Shown in pieces: positions 46,449-55,156 of a stretch of DNA of 64,000 bases (positions are counted from its first letter, which is position 1; every line of letters begins with the position of its first letter). A program made the translations under genes and the position numbers. Source of the DNA: Marinomonas ostreistagni (lineage in GTDB: Bacteria; Pseudomonadota; Gammaproteobacteria; Pseudomonadales; Marinomonadaceae); the NCBI RefSeq assembly GCF_016461785.1, contig NZ_JAEMUH010000003.1, positions 1 to 64,000 of the forward strand, given 5' to 3'. Below the pieces are notes generated by a model. It saw only the letters and a list, made by a program, of their open reading frames with translations. It was not told where the DNA came from and made no database searches.

Positions 46449-47515
46449 AGAGTGCTCCGTTTAGGTTTACGAATTAATATCCAAAGTAAATAAGGTCCGC
46501 CGACCACTGCTGTGACCACACCGACAGGAATTTCGATGGGACTCAAAAGGGTTCGTCCTGCGAAATCTGCCAACACCATGACAATCGCCCCACAAAGAGC
46601 GCTAGACACTAACGGCAAGCCGCGATGCTTAGCAAAGGTTCGTGCCATTTCGGGGCCAACTAAAGCGACGAGTCCAACAGGCCCAGCAAGGGCGACGGCA
46701 AAGCCGGTTAGTACCACAGAAATCGAGACCGCAGAAAAACGCAGGCGGTTGGGCGTGCGACCAAGGGCGGTCATTACAGAGTCGGAAAAGGCCATTAATT
46801 GGAAACGCTGGCATAGGAAAATGCTTATGATTGTTCCTACTAAGGTAATCCATCCCATCCAAGGAATCTGTTCTTCAGGACGTGCTGACAAACTCCCCAC
46901 CGTCCATGGATAAGCCTCGTTAGCGGTATCAATATGAACTTGTGAGAGCAGCAGTTGCGACACCGCTGCGGAGACAGAACCAATGGCTAAGCCTGCAACA
47001 ATAAAGCGATAGCCTCGGGTGCCACTGCCACCGCCAATAATAAACGCCAGCGCGGTAGCAGATGCCGCCCCCGTCAGAGCCATAGCGGATGGGGCCAGAC
47101 CAAAACCGACACCAACGACCGATGCAACCGCAAACGCCATCGCCGCGTTATCGATGCCGATGATCCCGGGTGTGGCCAATCGGTTACGTGCCACCGTTTG
47201 CATCAAGCAACCCGCAATACTAAACGCAGCCCCCGTGTAAATACCGGCTAATAATCGATTAAGGCGTAATTCATTGACCACGAATTGCGTCATGGAATCG
47301 CCTTGTCCGATCAGTGCTAGCACCACTTCTTGAGGCGTTAAGCTTAAGGTGCCAACGCCCAAACTGAGAATGCCAATCAAGAGTAACGCCACGCTTAACA
47401 GTATATTTCGTCGAATCGCCTGACGGTCTAGCAGAAGGCTAGTGTGCTCTGAACGAACCAGCCAATAACCTGATGGGGGCGTTAGTTGAGCAGATGAAGA
47501 GTGAGATAAGGGCAC
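46445..47515 (-). CDS. Iron-siderophore ABC transporter permease, FecD-like
   Basis: A 356-residue inner-membrane permease of the FecCD family, with about nine hydrophobic segments. LNRLLAGIYTGAAFSIAGCLMQTVARNRLATPGIIGID is typical (the RLLAGIYTGAAFSIAGC core), then GPVGLVALVGPEMART and GRTLLSPIEIPVGVVTAVVGGPYLLWIL at the end. I place the start at GTG 47515: an AGGAG that includes the upstream stop lies seven bases before it, whereas an upstream GTG would overlap the previous gene by 29 bases. It forms the channel with the next permease. Confidence 0.9.
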   Translation of the reverse strand: MPLSHSSSAQLTPPSGYWLVRSEHTSLLLDRQAIRRNILLSVALLLIGILSLGVGTLSLTPQEVVLALIGQGDSMTQFVVNELRLNRLLAGIYTGAAFSIAGCLMQTVARNRLATPGIIGIDNAAMAFAVASVVGVGFGLAPSAMALTGAASATALAFIIGGGSGTRGYRFIVAGLAIGSVSAAVSQLLLSQVHIDTANEAYPWTVGSLSARPEEQIPWMGWITLVGTIISIFLCQRFQLMAFSDSVMTALGRTPNRLRFSAVSISVVLTGFAVALAGPVGLVALVGPEMARTFAKHRGLPLVSSALCGAIVMVLADFAGRTLLSPIEIPVGVVTAVVGGPYLLWILIRKPKRSTL

Positions 47516-47525
47516 AATACAACTC

Positions 47526-48557
47526 CTAAGCCAACGTTGGTAAACGCTTAGCACGAACGATCAGCATTAACACTGGGGCGCCTACCATGGCGGTTAATAC
47601 GCCCAACGGCATTTCCGCAGGTTGAGCGATCATGCGTGTAAGAATATCCGCGCCGATAATCATCAGCGGCCCAATGGGTAAGCACATAATCATGGTACGG
47701 CGAATATCTGGACCAACCAAAGCTCGGGCTGCAAAGGGCACCACAAGACCAACGAACATGATTGGACCCGCAATCGCCGTTGCTGAACCTGCAAACAGAG
47801 CCACCGCTAGCATCACTAAATAGCGAATGGTACGCGGGTTATGACCAAGACCTAATGCGACTTTTTCACCTAACGCCATGGAGGCAAGGGGCTTTGATAC
47901 GTACAAAGTAATAGCGGTTGCGATGGCAAAGTAAGGTAATACGGTGACCAAATTACTCAAGTGACGTCCTGCCACGCTACCTGTGACCCAAAAACGTATC
48001 TCGTCGGCCGCTCGTTGATCGTACATTAATAGGATGGAAGTCAGTGCGGTAAGCAAAGAGGTCAATGCAGCACCTGCTAGCACAAGGCGTACAGGGTCTT
48101 TAAATTGACCTTGCAGGCGTGCCGCAATCATCACGAAGAAACAACCAGCGAGAGCACCCAACTGCGCAACGCCCATGGCTAACGTCGCTGCGCTGGCGCC
48201 GAGAATAAGCGCAGCGGCCACGGCAAACGATGCCCCAGCACTGACCCCTAGCAAGCCTGGCTCTGCTAAGGGGTTGCGAGCAACCGCTTGCATCAGAGCG
48301 CCGGAAATGCCTAAGGCAATGCCGACCACCAAACCAACTAAGGTTCGCGGTAGGCGTAGTTCCATGATGATAAAATGTGCTTCCTCATTGCTTTGCCCCC
48401 ACAGGGTGGACCATGACTCCGCTATACCAACGGCACCAGCTCCGATCAGCAAGGACAATAGCACGCAGCCGATGGTGATGACGCTAACGAGGCAAAAACA
48501 AACGACTAAAGGGCGCTGTGAGGGCGCCCTTTGCCAAAATGATGCAGCGAAATGCAT
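47526..48557 (-). CDS. Iron-siderophore ABC transporter permease, FecC-like
   Basis: A 343-residue FecCD-family inner-membrane permease. LPRTLVGLVVGIALGISGALMQAVARNPLAEPGLLGVSAGA (VGIALGISGALMQAVARNPL core) is the classic first block, then GPIMFVGLVVPFAARAL and the PAEMPLGVLTAMVGAPVLMLIV end. It starts two bases after the binding-protein stop. A two-permease heterodimer is the norm in this family. Confidence 0.92.
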   Translation of the reverse strand: MHFAASFWQRAPSQRPLVVCFCLVSVITIGCVLLSLLIGAGAVGIAESWSTLWGQSNEEAHFIIMELRLPRTLVGLVVGIALGISGALMQAVARNPLAEPGLLGVSAGASFAVAAALILGASAATLAMGVAQLGALAGCFFVMIAARLQGQFKDPVRLVLAGAALTSLLTALTSILLMYDQRAADEIRFWVTGSVAGRHLSNLVTVLPYFAIATAITLYVSKPLASMALGEKVALGLGHNPRTIRYLVMLAVALFAGSATAIAGPIMFVGLVVPFAARALVGPDIRRTMIMCLPIGPLMIIGADILTRMIAQPAEMPLGVLTAMVGAPVLMLIVRAKRLPTLA

Positions 48558-48559
48558 GA

Positions 48560-49492
48560 CTACTGATTGTCCACCAGACGTTCGATGTCATCCAACACAA
48601 CGTGTGCCGCTAATGGGCCAGAAGTACTGCTCCAAACCTGACCATCCACGGTTGTCACGTGATCTTTTTGAACCACATTAAGTCGTGAGAAAGCAGGTGA
48701 ATCTTTGGCTGCATCAAGAGCGGCTTTGCCGTCTTCGTTCAATGTCGCAAGGAACAGCCAGTCGTGGTCAATAGCACTGATGTTTTCAAGGCTTAGAATA
48801 CTTGAATGTGGGCGACCTGCTTTGATCAAACCACCATCCTCAGCTGTAAATCCTGTTGCGGTTAATAATGTGCCAGCAAACAAGTTTTTAGACATAGCCA
48901 TTGGACCTTGTGGCATCCAGCGAGCCACGTATGCGGTGCGCTGATCTGCCGGGATCGTTTGCTCTACTTTTTGCTTGATAGAGGCGGCACGCTTCTCCAC
49001 GTCGTGAATAACTTTTTCCACATCAGCTTCGCGGCTCACCGCTTTACCGAATAGACGAGCTTCGGCTTTCCAATTGAATGGTGTGGTGAAATCGCTACCA
49101 TTTGGAACAACCGTTGGTGCGATTTTGGAAAGCATTTTGTACTGCTCTTCAGATAAGGAAGGGGAAGCTAGAATCACATCAGGACGTTCGTTAATAACCG
49201 CTTCCAAATTGGTCTCACGTGCGGTACCAACAATGTCGATATTAGGCTGGCGCTCAGCAAGATAACGAGAGACTGTTTCACTGCCACGAGTTGCAACCGA
49301 ACCTGCTACTTTGAAGTTGATAGCAGACATGACATCTAACGCACCTTCGTGAAGTGTGACGACATTCTTAACATCGTCTTTTACGGTTACTTTGCCGTAT
49401 TTGGTATCTAAAGTAACGTCAGCGAATGCGATATTTGACATAAGAAGCATTGCAGAAGTGGTGCTAAACAAAATATTGCGAGTAAGTGACAT
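48560..49492 (-). CDS. Periplasmic iron-siderophore-binding protein
   Basis: A 310-residue periplasmic binding protein of the FecB/FhuD class. The signal peptide is about MSLTRNILFSTTSAMLLMSN plus IAFA, with cleavage before DVT; there is no lipobox cysteine, so it is soluble. NVVTLHEGALDVMSAINFKVAG and ERPDVILASPSLSEEQYKML are typical blocks. First gene of a four-gene importer operon; a Fur box and the shared palindrome lie upstream. It resembles the ViuP/VctP style of catecholate-binding proteins, but ligand identity is unproven. Confidence 0.88.
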   Translation of the reverse strand: MSLTRNILFSTTSAMLLMSNIAFADVTLDTKYGKVTVKDDVKNVVTLHEGALDVMSAINFKVAGSVATRGSETVSRYLAERQPNIDIVGTARETNLEAVINERPDVILASPSLSEEQYKMLSKIAPTVVPNGSDFTTPFNWKAEARLFGKAVSREADVEKVIHDVEKRAASIKQKVEQTIPADQRTAYVARWMPQGPMAMSKNLFAGTLLTATGFTAEDGGLIKAGRPHSSILSLENISAIDHDWLFLATLNEDGKAALDAAKDSPAFSRLNVVQKDHVTTVDGQVWSSTSGPLAAHVVLDDIERLVDNQ

Positions 49493-49525
49493 GAGCTCTC
49501 CTTAAAGCTAATTTTTAACTCTGAT

Positions 49526-49544
49526 ATTAATGATAATGTTTCTT
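49526..49544. promoter_or_regulatory. Fur box before the siderophore importer
   Basis: ATTAATGATAATGTTTCTT agrees with GATAATGATAATCATTATC at about 13 of 19 positions, with the AATGATAAT core intact. It lies between the importer start and the LysR-type palindrome, the same order as before irgA. Confidence 0.6.
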
Positions 49545-49599
49545 ATTTTTCTTTCATATGCTGTTGCACAGAATTTACTCAGTGTTTTGGGTGATGAGG

Positions 49600-49618
49600 C
49601 GTTGCGGATTGTGCAACG
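49600..49618. promoter_or_regulatory. Second copy of the LysR-type palindrome
   Basis: CGTTGCGGATTGTGCAACG has six-base arms CGTTGC/GCAACG, T-N11-A geometry, and 15 of 19 positions in common with 44612-44630. It lies 108 bp before the siderophore-binding-protein start. A further GTTGCACA at 49563-49570 could be an added half-site. Confidence 0.6.
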
Positions 49619-49756
49619 AACTAATGAGGGAATTTAAAAATGTATTAAAGAGATACAGTCAACGGTCGATACAAATTTGTAATGGATTGTAAAGCAGCAT
49701 TGTTGCTTTCTGAATGTATGTACTAAAGTAGGGATACTTAACTAAGAGGTCTGACT

Positions 49757-49951
49757 ATGAACAGTGTCACGAATGTCAGTACGGCGTATGCAATGGAAAT
49801 GATGGGTGTTGCGATGGCAAAGACTCAGCAGGAAGAGCAAGGACGTCAGTCGTTGCAACTGCTTGAGAGTGCGGCATCGTCTACTCAGCAGATCCAATCA
49901 AGCGCGCCCGCTTCAGGCAACCTTGGTCAAAACATCAATATCAAAGTATAA
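49757..49951 (+). CDS. YjfB-family small protein
   Basis: A 64-residue protein with an N-terminal helix (AYAMEMMGVAMAKTQQEEQG), a Gln/Ser-rich middle and the C-terminal GNLGQNINIKV. This layout, ending in a GxxxDI-type motif, matches the YjfB family of putative motility proteins known from Bacillus and many gammaproteobacteria. No flagellar gene is near. AAGAGG lies upstream of the ATG, and a strong terminator follows, so it is its own transcript. The role is not known with certainty. Confidence 0.7.
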   Translation: MNSVTNVSTAYAMEMMGVAMAKTQQEEQGRQSLQLLESAASSTQQIQSSAPASGNLGQNINIKV

Positions 49952-49968
49952 CGGTATTAAGATGTGGC

Positions 49969-50002
49969 AAAGCCGCTAACGCCCTTGTGTCAGCGGCTTT
50001 TT
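49969..50002. terminator. Bidirectional terminator between the YjfB-like gene and epmB
   Basis: AAAGCCGCTAAC and GTCAGCGGCTTT pair over 12 bp with one mismatch around an 8-base loop, with a T-run on the plus strand. Confidence 0.8.
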
Positions 50003-50007
50003 GCGTT

Positions 50008-51030
50008 TTATGCGCCTGACGAAAACGTGGGAGCTAATACGGTTTTGGCTGGTTCCCCTGGGATTTCTTTTGCTAAACGAGGCATTAGATAACCGGGTAA
50101 GTATTTGGCTACTTGGCCCATTAAGCTTTGTGCTTCAGCAATGGGAATATCGAAATGAGCACCACCTTCGATAGGGTCAAAAGTGAACATGTAATAGGGC
50201 AAAATCCCTGCATCAAACAGTTTTTCGCTAAGCTCGACTTGAGCGGAAACGCTGTCATTTACGTTTCTTAACAATACGCCTTGATTTAGGACGGTTACTC
50301 CCTGAGCTTTTAGTTGGGTGACTTTTTCAGCAATGGCGGCATCGATTTCATTCGCATGATTGCTGTGCAACACCAATATAATGTCTAAGCGACTGGCTTT
50401 CACCCAGCTTAATAGTTCTTCATTAATACGGCTTGGAATCACGATTGGTAAACGAGAGTGAATGCGCAGTCGCTTTAGTTGTGGTAGCTCATTTAGGCGC
50501 AGAATATGTTTGCTCAGTTGGCTGTCCTTAAGCATCAAGGGATCGCCACCACTTAAGATCACTTCATTCACTTGGGGGTGTTGTTGAATGTATTCGATGA
50601 TCGAGTCCCATTCCTTCTGTGCCAGCTGATTGTCGCCGTACGGAAAATGTCTGCGAAAGCAGTAACGACAATTCACGGCACAAGATCCTGTGGTAATCAC
50701 CAGCACACGGCGCTCGTATTTATGCACGATGGCTTTTTGGGGGTTATGCTCGCCTTCGGCAAGGGGGTCTTTGCTGTATCCAGAAGCAGGAAGCATCTCA
50801 ATGTCGTCAGCTAACACCTGTTTTAAAAGTGGATCATTTGGGTTGCCGTACTCCATGCGCGCCACAAATGGTCGTGGCACCAACATTCGAAAGGAGGCCA
50901 TCGCTTGCTCTGCTTGCGGAAGGCTTGTGTCGGATAATCCCAGCAATGGCATGAGCTCTGCGGGAGATTTTATCGCTTGTGCCAGCTCAGTAGACCAATG
51001 GGTCTCTGCGGCATTTTGAATTGGTATCAC
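50008..51030 (-). CDS. epmB: EF-P (R)-beta-lysylation enzyme EpmB, lysine 2,3-aminomutase-like
   Basis: EpmB isomerises (S)-alpha-lysine to (R)-beta-lysine for attachment to elongation factor P. The radical SAM cluster motif CAVNCRYCF is visible, followed by RRHFPYGDN, VILSGGDPLMLKD and LRIHSRLPIVIP, all in the lysine-aminomutase fold. I favour GTG at 51030, giving 340 residues as in E. coli; a frame open to 51147 would add about 39 basic residues and cover the efp promoter. Divergent from efp and epmA, which act with it. Confidence 0.92.
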   Translation of the reverse strand: MIPIQNAAETHWSTELAQAIKSPAELMPLLGLSDTSLPQAEQAMASFRMLVPRPFVARMEYGNPNDPLLKQVLADDIEMLPASGYSKDPLAEGEHNPQKAIVHKYERRVLVITTGSCAVNCRYCFRRHFPYGDNQLAQKEWDSIIEYIQQHPQVNEVILSGGDPLMLKDSQLSKHILRLNELPQLKRLRIHSRLPIVIPSRINEELLSWVKASRLDIILVLHSNHANEIDAAIAEKVTQLKAQGVTVLNQGVLLRNVNDSVSAQVELSEKLFDAGILPYYMFTFDPIEGGAHFDIPIAEAQSLMGQVAKYLPGYLMPRLAKEIPGEPAKTVLAPTFSSGA

Positions 51031-51195
51031 GTCAAATATCTGCAAAATTAAGTTAAATTGGGTTATTATGGCGGCCAATCTTTGGCCGATTGGCCTTCGC
51101 TCTTGTGAGTCTCGCTTAATTATTCCGCGATGGACTCCAGTGAACATCCCGTTTGTTCAGAGCTTTTTATCTACATCATGATATTGTGAGGATTT

Positions 51196-51771
51196 ATGGC
51201 GAGTTATTCTACCAGCGATTTGCGCAGCGGTAACAAAGTAATGGTTGATGGTGATCCTTGTGCCGTTCTAGACAACGAGCACGTGAAACCAGGTAAAGGT
51301 CAAGCGTTCAACCGTATCAAACTGCGTAACTTAAAGTCAGGTCGTGTTTGGGAACGTACCTTCAAATCTGGTGAATCTCTAGACGCAGCAGATGTAATGG
51401 ATACGGATATGGAGTACCTATACACTGATGGCGAATTCTACCATTTCATGGCCACTGATGGTTCTTTCGAACAGCATGGTGCGGATGCCAATGCGGTTGG
51501 CGACACAGTTAAATGGCTGAAAGAGCAAGAGTCTTACGTCATCACGCTATACAACGGTGCACCACTAGCAGTTACACCACCAAACTTCATTGAACTTGAA
51601 GTGACTGAAACAGATCCAGGTGTGAAAGGTGATACAGCAAACGGCGGTTCTAAGCCTGCAACACTTTCTACTGGCGCTGTAGTACGCGTACCACTGTTCA
51701 TCAACATTGGTGAAGTGCTACGTGTTGATACTCGTACTGGTGAGTACGTATCACGCGCAACAGGTAAATAA
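51196..51771 (+). CDS. efp: Elongation factor P
   Basis: EF-P helps ribosomes stalled at polyproline stretches. The 191-residue protein has three beta-barrel domains, with the modification loop [11 protein letters not shown] carrying Lys34, the residue that EpmA and EpmB modify. [16 protein letters not shown] and the C-terminal [10 protein letters not shown] are typical, though EF-P proteins usually are about 188 residues. It shares an intergenic promoter region with epmB and precedes epmA across a terminator. Confidence 0.96.
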   Translation: MASYSTSDLRSGNKVMVDGDPCAVLDNEHVKPGKGQAFNRIKLRNLKSGRVWERTFKSGESLDAADVMDTDMEYLYTDGEFYHFMATDGSFEQHGADANAVGDTVKWLKEQESYVITLYNGAPLAVTPPNFIELEVTETDPGVKGDTANGGSKPATLSTGAVVRVPLFINIGEVLRVDTRTGEYVSRATGK

Positions 51772-51781
51772 TTACCTTTTT

Positions 51782-51818
51782 AAAAAAGCCCCCAGCCGCA
51801 AGGTGTGGGGGCTTTTTT
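51782..51818 (+). terminator. Terminator after efp
   Basis: AAAAAAGCCCCCA and TGGGGGCTTTTTT form a perfect 13-bp stem around an 11-base loop. It separates abundant efp from lower-expressed epmA. Confidence 0.9.
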
Positions 51819-51857
51819 GTGTTTGAGAATTATGCTTAAAAGCTAAAGAAGATCATT

Positions 51858-52832
51858 ATGTATTCAAAAGATGTTTGGCAGCCAACTGCAGAGATAAGCG
51901 CGTTGAAATTTCGCGCTGAGGTGTTTCATAAAATCCGCGGCTTTTTCTATGAGCGTGATGTGTTGGAAGTGGATACCCCGTGTTTATCGCTTGGCAGCAT
52001 CAGCGATCCGCATATTGAAGTGCTGACCAGCCAAACTCGAACGTTGGGTAAAGATGTGACTTATTACCTACAAACGTCTCCTGAATACGCCATGAAGCGC
52101 CTGTTAGCCGCGGGTGCACCGAGTATTTATCAATTAGGCAAAGTCTTTCGAGCTGAAGAAATTGGCCGTCGTCATGGCATCGAGTTCACCATGCTGGAAT
52201 GGTATCGCTTAGGCTTTGATCATTGGCAGCTCATGGCGGAGATGGATGATTTGTTATCGACTCTAATGGGACAAACCATTGCATCTGAACGATTAAGCTA
52301 TGCCGAAGCCTTTGTGCGCCATGTGGGTTTAAACCCATTTAATGCAAGCCTTGAAGCGCTGCAGCAAACCTGCCATCAGCATACGGAATACGGTTTGGAT
52401 GAAATGGATCGAGACACGCTTTTAGAACTCCTCTTTGCTACTTTAGTTGAACCCAATATTGGCCAAGAAGTTCCGTGTTTTATATATGCCTATCCTGCTT
52501 CTCAAGCGGCGTTGGCTAAGCAACAGCCAGATGAAGAGGGCAATGCTACCGCGGCGCGTTTTGAGTGGTATTGGCGTGGTATGGAACTGGCGAACGGTTA
52601 CTTTGAGCTGACGGATTCGATCGAACAGCAACAGCGAATGCACAATGAAATGGCAGAACGCGCTGAGCATGGCCAAGTATGGCGACAAGCGGATGAGCGT
52701 TTGATCAGTGCCTTAGAACAAGGCTTACCAGAGTGTGCTGGCGTGGCGCTGGGTGTCGATCGTCTGCTAATGTTATTGCAAAACAAAGCGCATATTAATG
52801 CAGTGATGCCGTTTGCTGGGGCGCACGCGTAA
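51858..52832 (+). CDS. epmA: EF-P lysine ligase EpmA (PoxA/GenX)
   Basis: EpmA attaches beta-lysine to Lys34 of EF-P using ATP. It resembles the catalytic half of class II lysyl-tRNA synthetase without the anticodon domain, 324 residues. Motif 1 region FYERDVLEVDTPCLSLGSISDPHIE, motif 2 FRAEEIGRRHGIEFTMLEWYR, and motif 3 GVALGVDRLLMLL are visible. With efp and epmB beside it, the lysylation pathway except for the EpmC hydroxylase is complete here. Confidence 0.94.
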   Translation: MYSKDVWQPTAEISALKFRAEVFHKIRGFFYERDVLEVDTPCLSLGSISDPHIEVLTSQTRTLGKDVTYYLQTSPEYAMKRLLAAGAPSIYQLGKVFRAEEIGRRHGIEFTMLEWYRLGFDHWQLMAEMDDLLSTLMGQTIASERLSYAEAFVRHVGLNPFNASLEALQQTCHQHTEYGLDEMDRDTLLELLFATLVEPNIGQEVPCFIYAYPASQAALAKQQPDEEGNATAARFEWYWRGMELANGYFELTDSIEQQQRMHNEMAERAEHGQVWRQADERLISALEQGLPECAGVALGVDRLLMLLQNKAHINAVMPFAGAHA

Positions 52833-52858
52833 CGGGACTCATCCCCTATCTTTAAGAG

Positions 52859-55138
52859 ATGGCTATGGTAAGTTTGTCTGCAAAATTTCGTGATCTGATT
52901 TGGCCAAAGCAATATTTGGAGAACCCAAAACGCTTTGCCTGGTTGTATGTGGCGGTCTTTGTCATTTGTCTGCTGACACTGTGGCGTGGTGGAGACGCCT
53001 TAAAACAGCAACAGATCCAAGACCTCTCGCTGGATACAACAGAGCAACTGGTCCAGCTCACCAGTGTCATAGAAAGTGCCATTGCCAAGTATCAACATAT
53101 GCCAACCTTGTTGGCGTCTAATGATCGAGTGCGTAAGGCATTGCGTGATGGCTTGCCATCCGATATCAATCAGCTAAACCGCGAGCTGGAACAAATCAAC
53201 CGTATTACCGAAGCGTCTGACAGCTACATTATCGATGTCAACGGTAGTACTATCGCGGCTTCCAACTATCGCTTAAGTACCTCATTCGTTGGGGGCAACT
53301 TCTCTTTTCGGCCCTATTTTAAAGATGCCATCAAGGGCAAGCCGGGACGTTATTACGCCTTAGGTACGACGTCCAATCGCCGTGGTTACTATTTTTCTTA
53401 CCCTGTTTTTGAAGGGGATAGCATCATTGGGGTTGCCGTTGTTAAAGTCGATTTAACCCAGTTTGAAAAGCGCTTTAGCAATCAAGCTTATGACTTTTTG
53501 ATGTTAGACCCAGATGGTGTTGTATTTAGCTCCTCAAGATCTGAGTGGCTGTACAAAGTCATGGGGCAGCTATCCCATGAGGAGTTGACGCGTATTGCCG
53601 ACTCACAACGTTACTTTGATCAAGCTATTGAAACCCTGCCGATTGTAAGCAAGAAGGCATTTGAAAGTGGTGGCGATATCATCGAAATGCTGGATGAAGT
53701 CCAAGACAACTTGGGCAATGAACTCGTTGAGCGGCATCGCTATTTAGCTATGAGCCGCCCGATTAAGTTGCTCAACTTTCAAGTCGCAGTTTTTGTGCCA
53801 TTAACAGCGATTGAAGAGCAGATTGCTTTATGGCGCGCAATATTTGCTGGCGGTATTACTATCACCATGCTGGTATTTGGTTTAGCCCATTTGCGCTCAC
53901 GCATGTTGCAAGAGCGATCCGATGCCATCGAAATGGCACGTCACAATCAAGCTTATATCCGAGAAGTCATTCAGCATACCCAAGCGGGGCTGGTGACATT
54001 GGATGGAGCGTTTCGAATTGAAGCATTGAACCCTGCGGTAGAAAAGCTCGTAGCGACACCTTTGTCGGACTTGATTGGCCAACCCCTATCGGCGTTATTT
54101 CAAGTGGCCGAGAATGATCTGCTGCGCTGGACCAAAGCGTTGCAATCGGATTTTGATAACGCCAAAGACAGCTTAACCACAGTGCAAGGTACTCTTTCAG
54201 TAAAAGGTGAGCCCACAAGTATTGCGGTAGAGGCGACGATCTGTGAGCTACAGCTGCCGCATCGACGCAGCCATCTAGTGACGTTCCATGACATGACAGA
54301 ACGTAAACGCTATGAGCAAGAAATTACCAGTGCTCGACATGCTTTGGAGCTACGAGTCAAAGAGCGGACGTCTGAATTAGAGCAAGCCAACCAATTGTTG
54401 CGGCATGAAATCGGCGAACACAAAGCCACTCAGCAAGAATTGATTCAGACCGCCAAGTTGGCGGTGCTTGGGCAGATGAGTGCTGGACTGAACCACGAAC
54501 TTAATCAGCCCTTAACCGCGATTCGCTCGTTTGCTGATAATGGCTTGAAGTTTCTTGAACGAGAACGCTACGAACAGGCAAAAGGCAATCTGCAACAGAT
54601 CAGTCAACTGGGACATCATATGGGCGATATCATTGCTCGTTTTAAAGTGTTTGCACGCAAAGGTAATGTGATGCATACGCCAATTGATGTGCAGACCGCC
54701 ATCAATGGTGCCTTAAAAATTATGCAGCCTCGCTTCAAAGAGTCGGGTATTGAAAGTAACGCGCCGAGTAATGTCCAAGTCGCTGTGTTGGCAGACATGG
54801 TTTTTTTAGAACAAGTGTTGGTGAACTTATTGGCCAATGCGGTGGATGCTATTTTAGAAGCTTCTAGGCAAGAGAAATTGGTATCCATTGAAGTGAATTG
54901 TGAGCAGGATGTTGTATGCATATATGTCAGGGATTCAGGCACTGGATTGTCCGAAGAGTCTTTGAATCGCCTATTTGAACCCTTCTATACGTCGAAAGAG
55001 AGTGGTTTAGGGTTAGGATTAGGGTTGTCCATTTCCCAACGTATCATGGACTCTATGAATGGTAGTCTATCAGCGCGAAATCACCCTGAGGGAGGGGCTG
55101 AGTTTTGTGTTACTCTTAACACCTTCCAACCCGATTAG
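52859..55138 (+). CDS. dctB: C4-dicarboxylate sensor histidine kinase DctB
   Basis: A 759-residue inner-membrane sensor kinase. One membrane helix at about 26-44 and another near 326-346 flank a periplasmic double-Cache domain (SDSYIIDVNGSTIAASNYRLS, GRYYALGTTSNRRGYYFSYPVFEGD). A PAS-like segment and coiled coil follow, then the phosphoacceptor His546 in SAGLNHELNQPL, the N box NLLANAVDAI and the GLGLGLGLS ATP lid. It resembles Rhizobium/Pseudomonas DctB. ATG at 52865 may be the better start. It is 18 bp before dctD. Confidence 0.92.
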   Translation: MAMVSLSAKFRDLIWPKQYLENPKRFAWLYVAVFVICLLTLWRGGDALKQQQIQDLSLDTTEQLVQLTSVIESAIAKYQHMPTLLASNDRVRKALRDGLPSDINQLNRELEQINRITEASDSYIIDVNGSTIAASNYRLSTSFVGGNFSFRPYFKDAIKGKPGRYYALGTTSNRRGYYFSYPVFEGDSIIGVAVVKVDLTQFEKRFSNQAYDFLMLDPDGVVFSSSRSEWLYKVMGQLSHEELTRIADSQRYFDQAIETLPIVSKKAFESGGDIIEMLDEVQDNLGNELVERHRYLAMSRPIKLLNFQVAVFVPLTAIEEQIALWRAIFAGGITITMLVFGLAHLRSRMLQERSDAIEMARHNQAYIREVIQHTQAGLVTLDGAFRIEALNPAVEKLVATPLSDLIGQPLSALFQVAENDLLRWTKALQSDFDNAKDSLTTVQGTLSVKGEPTSIAVEATICELQLPHRRSHLVTFHDMTERKRYEQEITSARHALELRVKERTSELEQANQLLRHEIGEHKATQQELIQTAKLAVLGQMSAGLNHELNQPLTAIRSFADNGLKFLERERYEQAKGNLQQISQLGHHMGDIIARFKVFARKGNVMHTPIDVQTAINGALKIMQPRFKESGIESNAPSNVQVAVLADMVFLEQVLVNLLANAVDAILEASRQEKLVSIEVNCEQDVVCIYVRDSGTGLSEESLNRLFEPFYTSKESGLGLGLGLSISQRIMDSMNGSLSARNHPEGGAEFCVTLNTFQPD

Positions 55139-55156
55139 TGCTAAGGAATAACCGCA

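Noticed and set aside
55009-55030. Telomere-like TTAGGG repeats
   Set aside because: They encode the GLGLGLG lid of DctB's ATP-binding domain, so codon choice explains them.
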